Assembly (NCBI RefSeq): GCF_000024885.1
Contig: NC_013512.1
Span: forward strand, 1,116,001 to 1,180,000
Direction of reading: 5' to 3'
Length of the DNA stretch: 64,000 nucleotides
Source of the DNA: Sulfurospirillum deleyianum DSM 6946
GTDB lineage: Bacteria; Campylobacterota; Campylobacteria; Campylobacterales; Sulfurospirillaceae
Part shown: piece by piece, positions 16,979 through 24,142 of the stretch
Numbering within the stretch: the stretch's first letter is position 1
Layout: every line of letters starts with the position of its first letter
The notes under the pieces: model-generated
What the model was told of the DNA's origin: nothing
The model's database searches: none
Seen by the model: only the letters and a program-made list of their open reading frames with translations
Translations under genes and position numbers: made by a program

Positions 16979-19174
16979 TTGGTAAATAAATATGACAATT
17001 TAAAAGGTGTAGAGGTTCCTCAAGAGATTGCAGATAAAATGATTACATATACTGAAGATTTATCAGAAGAGGATCTTTTGCTAATAGAAGAACAAGCTGA
17101 ACTTTATCAACCCAATAATCAAACAATTATTAACCTAGATATCATTCCAAATTGCATCTACCCAATCTGTCCAACTCATTTTTTGATAAAAGCCACCAGT
17201 TTTCTAAAATCCAAAGGTGTTGTTCTGTCAAAAGATTTACCTGAAGTTATCAAAGAATTATGTATTGTTTTTAATAATTGTATTTCTAGTCAAAATAAGT
17301 ATTCAATGATTAGCTCAATGGTTTATCCTGCCCAAACAGGTACAGGGAAATCTCTATCGCTTCAAGTTTATGTTTCCATGCTCAAAGATCACTCATCACT
17401 TATTGTTGTATCCACTGTTGATGCAGCTATTACTTATTGTGAGACCATCAATCAACTAAGTGATGATGCCACGTATGCAAGAACCACTTATGCACTTAAT
17501 GAAAAAAACAAACAGCATATTTTAAGGGTTGAAGGTTATGCCTTAAAAGATTACAGAGCAATTGTTATTACCCATAGTATGTTTAAAAAATTGAATCAAA
17601 AAGTTGATGTCGATACTTATAAACTTTACAAAGGCAAGCAAAGAGACTTAGTTGTCATAGATGAAAAGCTATCAATGTATGAACAGTATAAAGTCACATA
17701 CAGTGATTTAGATAATTTAAAAAATAATCTAGAATCCATATTCTCAAAAGTTAAAGATTCTATAAAAATTGATCCAACACAAGCTACCATCAATTTTTTA
17801 AGTACACTACAAAACTACCTTGAAAAACGTGAAAATGACATTATTACAGATAAACAAGCCTTACGTTTCATTGGAGATGATATTTCCGACGAAGAACTTG
17901 AAACTATTGATATTAATGATTCCAGATTTTTTAAAGCATCTTGTCCGATAGTTATGATTCCAAATAAATATATTAATGATTTAATGCAGGAAAAAAACCT
18001 TGATATTATAAGCACAATCACATTGATGAAACAGCTGCTTGAAGCAAGAATCAATCAGTTATTTAGTGAAATAAAGGATTTGGGAGGTTTAGATAATCCA
18101 GTCTATAAAGAACAAACACTCAAAAACTCCTTAGAGCCAATTAGCATTTTAGAAGAGGTTTTAAATGAGTGGTTTTTACTCTATAAAAGCAATTATGAAA
18201 AGGCAATTTTTCGAGTAGGAGATATATCTCACAAGCTTGGAAAAAATGTAGTGCTAGATGCCACAGCAACCGTTAATGAATTTTACAAGATTGCCAATAG
18301 AGCTTTTGGATATGTTGGCATGTATAATGCAAAACAAATCAGAAAATATGAAAATCTCACCATTCATAAAGCCAAAGGGTTCAAACAAACAAGATATGCT
18401 TTGTATAAAAAAGGCGATGATTATACAGCCAACAATGCTAAAGTGTATGCATCTTATGCTATGTCTGTATTAACCGATGTGGATGATAAACTTTTAATCA
18501 TCTGTCATAAGACTTTCAAAAACACTCTTAAAACTACACTAGATGATCCAAGAATTGAAATGACTCACTGGGGAGATCATGTTGGCAAAAATGACTGGAG
18601 TGATTGCAATAAAGTCATGGTTATAGGTTGGAACTATTTAAACCCTTTGAAGAATATTTCAGATATTTATAATGCGGCTAGAGAAATTGATCTCGTTTCA
18701 CTTTATCTCAATGATGATATCATTGATACTTTTGTTATAACACAACTTGCTGACGATCTAGTCCAAGCCATTATGCGCTCAAAAGCTAGAACAATTGCGA
18801 CTGATGATTCTGATTGTAACCCTACGGAAGTTTATCTTTTTTATCATGATGATCCAATGAGCAACAGAGTATTGGAAATCTTTGAGAAGCAGTTTCCAAT
18901 GGCTAAAATACAACAATGGAATCCAATAGGCGTCTCACTCTCATACAAAAAGACAAAACCGATGCTCAATGCTGATAAAGTTATTGATCTATTAAAAATT
19001 AAAGAAGCTACGCAGACAACTTGCTTACTGAGTGATGTTATAGAGCAAACCTCAATTCCAAAATCTACGATGAGTCGAATTGCGACCGATGAGTACTTTT
19101 TGCAACAACTTCAGGTAAATGGTTATAGCCTACAATATAGAAACGGTAAGGAAAAATACTTTGTTCTACAATGA
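16979..19174 (+). CDS. SF2 helicase-like ATPase with C-terminal HTH, element-encoded
   Basis: 731 residues, no close family recognised. Walker A AQTGTGKS at about 118-125, Walker B-like LVVIDEK at about 224-230, a motif-III-like VLDATA near 422 and a motif-VI-like QAIMRSKAR near 597 suggest an SF2 helicase fold. The C-terminus (TTCLLSDVIEQTSIPKSTMS) looks like a winged helix. Its position suits a replication or excision protein. The start is TTG 16979, with AAGG seven bases upstream. The stop codon lies in repeat B. High A+T and Asn/Lys/Ile use set it apart from the host genes. Confidence 0.65.
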   Translation: MVNKYDNLKGVEVPQEIADKMITYTEDLSEEDLLLIEEQAELYQPNNQTIINLDIIPNCIYPICPTHFLIKATSFLKSKGVVLSKDLPEVIKELCIVFNNCISSQNKYSMISSMVYPAQTGTGKSLSLQVYVSMLKDHSSLIVVSTVDAAITYCETINQLSDDATYARTTYALNEKNKQHILRVEGYALKDYRAIVITHSMFKKLNQKVDVDTYKLYKGKQRDLVVIDEKLSMYEQYKVTYSDLDNLKNNLESIFSKVKDSIKIDPTQATINFLSTLQNYLEKRENDIITDKQALRFIGDDISDEELETIDINDSRFFKASCPIVMIPNKYINDLMQEKNLDIISTITLMKQLLEARINQLFSEIKDLGGLDNPVYKEQTLKNSLEPISILEEVLNEWFLLYKSNYEKAIFRVGDISHKLGKNVVLDATATVNEFYKIANRAFGYVGMYNAKQIRKYENLTIHKAKGFKQTRYALYKKGDDYTANNAKVYASYAMSVLTDVDDKLLIICHKTFKNTLKTTLDDPRIEMTHWGDHVGKNDWSDCNKVMVIGWNYLNPLKNISDIYNAAREIDLVSLYLNDDIIDTFVITQLADDLVQAIMRSKARTIATDDSDCNPTEVYLFYHDDPMSNRVLEIFEKQFPMAKIQQWNPIGVSLSYKKTKPMLNADKVIDLLKIKEATQTTCLLSDVIEQTSIPKSTMSRIATDEYFLQQLQVNGYSLQYRNGKEKYFVLQ

Positions 19175-19235
19175 TTGTTCCATTTGAAAATATGTATTAT
19201 TTATGAGGAAATGGAACAATAAAGCTATAATTAAG
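19173..19235. repeat. Imperfect 65-bp repeat B with perfect 12-bp inverted arms
   Basis: ATTGTTCCATTT (19174-19185) and AAATGGAACAAT (19209-19220) are perfect inverted arms around a 23-bp centre. A consensus TATAAT (19226-19231) follows. It overlaps the stop codon of the ATPase gene and is homologous to repeat A. It could be a terminator, but the long loop and the repetition favour an operator or replication/recombination site. Confidence 0.6.
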
Positions 19236-19331
19236 ATTTAATCTCTAATAATCTACCAAACACACCTACCCCACTCCTCACTTAGGAGACGTACCGCTTG
19301 GAAGAGTGTTGCGTGTTGCGTCATACCTCAA

Positions 19332-19574
19332 AAAAAGCTTTGCGAAGTTTACTGAGCGAAAGCTTTTTGAAGAGGGATGAAAGCATAAGCGCAAAAGCTC
19401 TGACAAGGGGAGGAAAGTCTCCGTATCTCTTTGTTATTTTTTTTAAACTAAAATACGATGGCTCTACGCCAATGAAGTTTTCGCTCTTTCAGAGCTCATC
19501 ATCCCTCACCCTCAGCTTTTCATTCTCGTTCATTCGATGCGCTGCGCACTCAGTCGCAAGCTCCTTCGCTTGCG
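19332..19574. other. Geneless segment with nested complementary segments (possible structured RNA or origin)
   Basis: Several pairings can be read by eye: AAAAAGCTTT 19332-19341 with 19359-19368; GAGGGATGA 19372-19380 with 19499-19507; AGCTCTGA 19396-19403 with 19489-19496, nested inside the previous one; GGAG 19409-19412 with 19419-19422; and a 7-bp CGCAAGC hairpin 19555-19561 with 19568-19574. The only long ORF here (19298-19675) is serine-rich and unconvincing. The strand of any RNA is unknown. The region could equally be a replication or transfer origin. Confidence 0.4.
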
Positions 19575-19680
19575 CTGCTCTCTCACTCCTCAATGAACGC
19601 TTCAGGCTTGGGATGACCACTTCCAACAAAAGAAGGGGTGGTGGTTGTTGCGCAAGACTTCATAATCTACGGTAGATAAT

Positions 19681-20316
19681 ACAGCTATCGACAATAACAT
19701 ACACTCCAATCTTTTAAAAAGCATACACCAACCTACACCCAATTGCATTGTAAATTATCGCACGAAATCTGAGCAGGGTAGATTCCTTTTATACCACACA
19801 ACAAGACCCTGCCCCCCCGACATCACTCCCACACAAGGATGCTTTTACACGCATATCTACACCCACACATCCCTTGATACCTCATGCTTATTTCCCACAC
19901 CATCAAAACTATCGTTTTTCTTTGCTTTTATGATGGGGTAAGGTTGCGCTTTGGTTTATCCATAAAGCTCTATCCTAAACATAGCGATTCCATCACCTTG
20001 GCAGTAGAAATAAGCCCTAAAGCGATGCGTACACAACCCATCACTCACCTTCAAAGTTAAGTCCTCTTATTTCGTAAAAATGACCTTCACAGAAGCCATC
20101 TATCGCACTCTACCCATCACCCTTATTTCACGTCCCTATTCATCGCTATTTCATTCATTCAAAAATAAAACATAACAGAAAACAACAATCTTATCCCAAC
20201 AAAGGAGGTTCCCATTCACAACCAACGTTTTATCTACGGTGCTCTCTAAAGAGTCAATCCCAATAACGATACCAAGCAATACGCAACGTATCGTTTAACA
20301 TCATAAGGAGTTTATC
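19681..20316. other. C-rich, G-poor geneless stretch before the small-gene cassette
   Basis: No credible ORF on either strand. The plus strand is strongly C-biased: in 19801-20160 I count about 112 C to 43 G. A hairpin GCAGGGT (19773-19779) / ACCCTGC (19806-19812) marks its left part. AAAGGAGGT at 20201-20209 is an ideal ribosome site without ATG, GTG or TTG at normal spacing. An 8-bp inverted repeat (20265-20272 / 20288-20295) sits just before the ribosome site of the next gene. It may be a long untranslated leader, a Rho-utilisation-like tract or an origin. Confidence 0.4.
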
Positions 20317-20676
20317 ATGCGTTACAACGAACAAGGAAAGGTGCTCGCATCATGGTATCAAGGAGAAAGTTTAGATGAATACCTCAATGCGATGTTTGGC
20401 TATTACGAAGCGGAGAATAAAGCGAGTATCTCTCCTGTAGATAAAGATGCAACCTACGAAGAGGTAGATAAGACAGTGAGTGTTCCAGCACCCACTGCGA
20501 TTGCATACCGAAGTACATTCGAAACCATTTTAGCTAAATTTGGTTTAGACTTAAGCGATGCCTCATTCGATGAAATCATCAAAGGTGACTATTATGCGGT
20601 CTTAAAGCGTCATGGACTGGTAGATAATAGTGCAAGCAATAATGTATCGTACCAAAGCTTAGGCGGTGTGATATGA
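20317..20676 (+). CDS. Small element protein of unknown function
   Basis: 119 residues, acidic, soluble, not recognised. AAGGAG lies seven bases before the ATG, so translation is likely. The C-terminal half (STFETILAKFGLDLSDASFD) is helical. It overlaps the next gene (DUF2958) by 4 bp and opens the element's small-gene operon. Similar small genes commonly sit beside DUF2958 genes on plasmids and integrative elements. Confidence 0.65.
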   Translation: MRYNEQGKVLASWYQGESLDEYLNAMFGYYEAENKASISPVDKDATYEEVDKTVSVPAPTAIAYRSTFETILAKFGLDLSDASFDEIIKGDYYAVLKRHGLVDNSASNNVSYQSLGGVI

Positions 20677-20966
20677 AGCTTTTAACCAAAGAGCTTGAAG
20701 CCAAACTACCCCCTTTGTATTCTCAAGATGGTAAAGGTGATGAAGCTCTAGCCTTGGTAAAGTTCTTTACGCCAGACTCTTCTTGGACATGGTATGCCAC
20801 GGAGTATGACCCAGTGGAGCGTGTGTTCTTTGGTCTAGTAGATGGCTTGGAAAAAGAGCTTGGGTACTTTCGTTTGGATGAACTCGAATCCATCAAAGGA
20901 CCACTGGGTCTTAGCATTGAACGTGATATTTACTTTGAGCCAACAAGGCTTTATGAGCTACGTTAA
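20673..20966 (+). CDS. DUF2958 family protein
   Basis: 97 residues that match the DUF2958 pattern closely: LTKELEAKLPPLYSQ, VKFFTPDSSWTWYATE, FFGLVDGLEKELGYF, LESIKGPLGLSIERD and the final YFEPT. The family is frequent on plasmids and integrative elements; its function is unknown. The start overlaps the upstream gene by 4 bp. Confidence 0.88.
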   Translation: MKLLTKELEAKLPPLYSQDGKGDEALALVKFFTPDSSWTWYATEYDPVERVFFGLVDGLEKELGYFRLDELESIKGPLGLSIERDIYFEPTRLYELR

Positions 20967-21070
20967 GGTCAGATTTGGGAGTAGATAGTTGTGTCATTGC
21001 ACAATGAGCATACCATCTTATCTACTCCCACCACAATAAATAAATCAATCAAAAAACAAAGGAGCAAACC

Positions 21071-21658
21071 ATGTCATTGATTCAACAAACCAACCGTTAC
21101 GCCTTAGAGCGTGATATCGAAAGTGCCAATGAAAGCAATGTTCAGTGGCTCAAAGAACGCTTTAAAGAAGTACTTGAAAGCAATAAGGAGCTCACAAGAA
21201 AGTGTGATTATCTAGGATACTCCATCCTTGGTATTGATGCAAAAGTACAGCTGTTAGAAGATGAAATCAAAGAGTTACGCTTTGTTAAAGACAAACTCAA
21301 AGGTGCAAAAGAGCTGGCATTAGAAGTAGGAGCCGAACTCTTTAGTGAATACGGCATCGCAAAACTTGAAGGGGCAGGTATTTCATCCATTACGCTCTAT
21401 CAACCCCTACAATCTCCAAAGCTCTCTCTTACCATTACCAATGAGATGGCACTTATCGAAGCTGGATTTGTAAAGAGGGTCGCAGATACCGAAGCCATTA
21501 AAGAAGCCTACCTTGGTGGTCAGTATGTAGAGTTGATTCATGCTTGTTGTGAAATTGAACTGCATGCATCCACAAGCCCTAAGCGTTTAAAGATTAACAA
21601 GCGACGAGCTGTGAACAATCTTGCTTCATTATCTACCAAAGAGGAGCAGGCATCATGA
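21071..21658 (+). CDS. Coiled-coil protein, possibly Gp157-like
   Basis: 195 residues. Residues about 20-95 are a long helix or coiled coil (WLKERFKEVLESNKELTRK, VQLLEDEIKELRFVKDKLK). A strand-rich tail has ISSITLYQPLQSPKLSLTI and SPKRLKINKRR. This layout recalls Gp157-type phage proteins linked to single-strand annealing genes, and an annealing-protein-like gene follows with a 4-bp overlap. The assignment is tentative. AAAGGAG precedes the ATG. Confidence 0.5.
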   Translation: MSLIQQTNRYALERDIESANESNVQWLKERFKEVLESNKELTRKCDYLGYSILGIDAKVQLLEDEIKELRFVKDKLKGAKELALEVGAELFSEYGIAKLEGAGISSITLYQPLQSPKLSLTITNEMALIEAGFVKRVADTEAIKEAYLGGQYVELIHACCEIELHASTSPKRLKINKRRAVNNLASLSTKEEQAS

Positions 21659-22140
21659 GTCACTCCAACGAATACTACCGACAACAAAAGGAAAATGCTA
21701 TCTCGTTCAATCCTACCACAGGTGAGATTATTACCGAAGAGCTCAGTGGCGATGAAGCACTGCTCAATGCTACCAAAAAGCAAGTGTTAAGACTGCTTAA
21801 ATCGCATGACTTTGTCCTCATTAATGGGGTGTATGAAGCTAAAAGGGATGGTCTTATCAAGATTCTCTCATCACTACCTATAAGTTATCAGTGGCAGTTG
21901 GAGAAGAGTGAACTCAAAGACAATTACGCCCATGTGGAAGGAACACTCCATGTTAAAGTAGGAGAACTTGAGCGTCAATCTTCTGGGTTAGGGATTTGTG
22001 AGCTAAAAGAACTTAAAGGTACAGGTGGACTTCATTTTATGATGGCACGAGCTGAAACCAGAGCTTTGAAACGTGCGATTGAAGTTCTGTTTGGAAGTGT
22101 TATAAACTACTATGTGCGTCACCATTTATTGGCAGCGTAG
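21655..22140 (+). CDS. Putative single-strand annealing or ssDNA-binding protein
   Basis: 161 residues. The C-terminal stretch MARAETRALKRAIEVLFG resembles the A-x-T-R-A-x-x-R-A motif of Rad52/Sak/ERF-like annealing proteins and related plasmid proteins. The middle (YAHVEGTLHVKVGELE) is strand-rich, as in those folds. It overlaps the coiled-coil gene by 4 bp. The domain call rests on a short motif only. Confidence 0.45.
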   Translation: MSHSNEYYRQQKENAISFNPTTGEIITEELSGDEALLNATKKQVLRLLKSHDFVLINGVYEAKRDGLIKILSSLPISYQWQLEKSELKDNYAHVEGTLHVKVGELERQSSGLGICELKELKGTGGLHFMMARAETRALKRAIEVLFGSVINYYVRHHLLAA

Positions 22141-22212
22141 GTAACAAGTATAGGCTCATTCTAGCTATCTAGGTGAGCCTATAATCAACTATAAAATCAT
22201 AAAGGAAATCAG

Positions 22213-22752
22213 ATGTTAAAACTTTATATTACAGACCTCAGTGCTTACAACAATGGATTCTTAGTTGGAGAATGGGTAACGCTGCCTTTAAGTGGTAAAG
22301 AGCTCTATCTAGCTATCCAACAAGTGCTTAACGAAGGAGAATACCTGTGTCAATCAGATTCAATCCATGAAGAAATCTTTATCACTGATTATGAGTGGAT
22401 GGGACTTGAACTCTTTAATGTCAGTGAGTATGACTCTCCTTGGGATGTGAATGATGATGTTGGCAAAGTATTAGAACTGAGTGAGTCCAAGCAAAAGGCA
22501 GTGGCATTTCTTCTGAGTCAACAGATTACCTACGATGTGGATGACGCTATTGGTAAAGCCGATGATGTGATTATCCATGAAAATCAAACTTTAGAAGATG
22601 TGGCGTATTATCTGCTTCAAGAGTGTTATGAGCTCGATAAATTACCGCCTATTATTGCCAATAACATTGACTACGAAGGCGTGGCAAGGGAGCTGGATTG
22701 TGATGGAAATTACTTTGAAGTGGATGGGGATGTGTTTGAATATTGTGGGTAA
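22213..22752 (+). CDS. ardA: ArdA-family antirestriction protein
   Basis: 179 residues, strongly acidic as expected for a DNA mimic that inhibits type I restriction enzymes. The family opening is clear: LYITDLSAYNNGFLVGEW, then EEIFITDYEWMGLEL and SEYDSPWDVNDDVGKV. The ending NNIDYEGVARELDCDGNYF matches the usual YIDYExxArdL region. ArdA genes travel on conjugative plasmids and transposons, so its presence supports cell-to-cell transfer of this element. Confidence 0.88.
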   Translation: MLKLYITDLSAYNNGFLVGEWVTLPLSGKELYLAIQQVLNEGEYLCQSDSIHEEIFITDYEWMGLELFNVSEYDSPWDVNDDVGKVLELSESKQKAVAFLLSQQITYDVDDAIGKADDVIIHENQTLEDVAYYLLQECYELDKLPPIIANNIDYEGVARELDCDGNYFEVDGDVFEYCG

Positions 22753-22912
22753 AAAAGGTAAGAGCACAATGTACAAAGGGTCATATTTTGTCACTTTAAC
22801 AGAAGATTTAAGATGCCTTGAATTTTAACTTTTTTATTCACGTAAAACAAAGAAAAAGTTAAAAATTTAACCCTACTTTTACTCTTTTTGCATTATATTT
22901 GGCAGAGGGGAG

Positions 22913-22940
22913 AAGAAGCAAAGAGATTTCTTTGCTTCTT
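22913..22940. terminator. Strong hairpin downstream of the outer-membrane protein gene
   Basis: Perfect 11-bp stem (22913-22923 with 22930-22940) and a 6-nt loop, eight bases after the stop of the minus-strand OMP gene and facing the ardA side. No long T-tract follows on either strand. Confidence 0.55.
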
Positions 22941-22947
22941 GAGAGGT

Positions 22948-23568
22948 TTAGAATTTGTAGTTAAGACCTACATAGTATTGGACAACATTATCAGCTTCTA
23001 TTTTTGCATTTACGACTGCTGGAGCATAAGTAACAGAGTCTGAGCCTGATGAGTCTACATTACTTTTCATATATCTAGCGCCAATCTCAAGTTCAATATT
23101 TTTAGTAGCAGCATAAACAATTCCCGCTTCAATGCCATAATTAAAGCCTTTTAGCTTATCCATTCCCATCAAAGCAAGGTCGGCATCGTCTATTTTTCCT
23201 TTTGTATAAGAAGCATTAACGCCTAAAAAAGGTGTAAAGTCAGACTTATTTTTAAACATATAGTCATAGCCTAAGCCTAGTGAATAAGATGAAAAATCAT
23301 CTTTTTCATTTTGCTTACCTAAACTGCCATAAACTCTTCCATATTCAAAATATTTACCAACTTTTAAAGCCTCGTAAGTTGCATTTAACTTAGATGTTTC
23401 TGACTCAGAGGCAGTAACACCGGCAAGAGTTACTGTTGCTGTATCCGTGAATTTCATTTTTTGTGCACCAAACTCACCACCAACAAACCAACTGTTATCC
23501 ATATCCGCTGCCACTAGTGCAGAACTACCAACCAATAGCAACGATGCTACGATTAAACTTTTTTTCAT
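22948..23568 (-). CDS. Outer-membrane beta-barrel protein (OmpA/OprF-like porin family)
   Basis: 206 residues. A signal peptide (MKKSLIVASLLLVGSSALVAA, cut after about 21) precedes alternating strands: NSWFVGGEFGAQKMKF, YSLGLGYDYMFK, FNYGIEAGIVYA. The protein ends NVVQYYVGLNYKF with the C-terminal Phe recognised by the BAM machinery. About eight strands are likely. It is cargo of the integrated element and is divergent from an XRE regulator with palindromic sites between them, so its surface expression is probably switched by that regulator. Confidence 0.8.
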   Translation of the reverse strand: MKKSLIVASLLLVGSSALVAADMDNSWFVGGEFGAQKMKFTDTATVTLAGVTASESETSKLNATYEALKVGKYFEYGRVYGSLGKQNEKDDFSSYSLGLGYDYMFKNKSDFTPFLGVNASYTKGKIDDADLALMGMDKLKGFNYGIEAGIVYAATKNIELEIGARYMKSNVDSSGSDSVTYAPAVVNAKIEADNVVQYYVGLNYKF

Positions 23569-23583
23569 CCATTCCCCTTTTTT

Positions 23584-23634
23584 ACAGACTATAGTCTGTT
23601 GTAATCAAAATTATAACCCACTAAACTTAGTTTA
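23584..23634. promoter_or_regulatory. Two palindromic operators between the OMP and XRE genes
   Basis: ACAGACTATAGTCTGT (23584-23599) is a perfect 16-bp palindrome. TAAACTTAGTTTA (23622-23634) has perfect 6-bp arms. Both fall in the 89-bp divergent gap. Their size and symmetry suit a dimeric HTH repressor such as the adjacent XRE protein. Confidence 0.65.
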
Positions 23635-23657
23635 AAATTAGCGACTATGGTAAGTTA

Positions 23658-23924
23658 TTGGAAAATCTATATTTTGAATTCAGCGAAGAAGAAATGTCAG
23701 AGTTTTATCGCTGCATTGGAAGAAACGTTAAAAAACTTAGACAGAAAAAAGGTTTGACTCAAATGGAGTTAGGACTTGCTCTTGGTCATACAGGAGTAGG
23801 TACAATTTCTGTCTCAGAAGTTTATTACAACAAAAAACATTTTAATTTGGAACACCTTTATAAAATAGCTCACATCTTAGAAGTTGATATCTGCGAATTT
23901 TTTAAGCCCACTGAGTCAATCTGA
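23658..23924 (+). CDS. XRE-family HTH transcriptional regulator
   Basis: 88 residues, or 76 if the ATG at 23694 is used; neither start has a clear ribosome site, and 23658 is a TTG. The HTH is evident in IGRNVKKLRQKKGLTQMELGLALGHTG...ISVSEVYYN, followed by a dimerisation-type tail (NLEHLYKIAHILEVDICEFF). It is divergent from the OMP gene and probably controls it and itself through the palindromes in the gap. Confidence 0.85.
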   Translation: MENLYFEFSEEEMSEFYRCIGRNVKKLRQKKGLTQMELGLALGHTGVGTISVSEVYYNKKHFNLEHLYKIAHILEVDICEFFKPTESI

Positions 23925-23926
23925 AT

Positions 23927-24009
23927 TTAACTTCTCAACATCTCCCAATACGCATCATATACTTTTGTGAGTTCATTTGTTTCGTAGGCAGTGTAGATTA
24001 TTTGTAGAT
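23927..24009 (-). pseudogene. C-terminal gene fragment at the right end of the element
   Basis: Minus-strand reading gives about 27 codons ending YTAYETNELTKVYDAYWEML and then RS-stop. This looks like real protein sequence, but there is no start codon, and a stop lies just upstream. The parent family was not recognised. It is probably the residue of a gene cut during assembly of the element. Confidence 0.35.
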
Positions 24010-24020
24010 TATTTTAGCTT
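23993..24020. repeat. Tandem candidate integrase arm-type repeats, right end
   Basis: GTAGATTATTT occurs twice in tandem (23993-24003, 24004-24014). The second copy extends to match the left-end site at 15718-15735. Tandem short repeats next to the attachment core are typical of integrase arm sites. Confidence 0.4.
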
Positions 24021-24142
24021 TTTTAGTCAAAAAACAAAGTCACTTGATTGATTTTGACCGCAAATACTTTCTCTTGTTTAAAATAATAAATTATTATAAT
24101 TTAATATTTAGTAAAATACCAACAAACATCCTAAAATAGGCG

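Noticed and set aside
19298-19675. 125-codon plus-strand ORF in the element
   Set aside because: Serine- and cysteine-rich low-complexity product, no ribosome site, and the DNA is better explained by its inverted repeats.
22598-22828. ORF overlapping the end of ardA
   Set aside because: Out-of-frame shadow; no ribosome site and no plausible composition.
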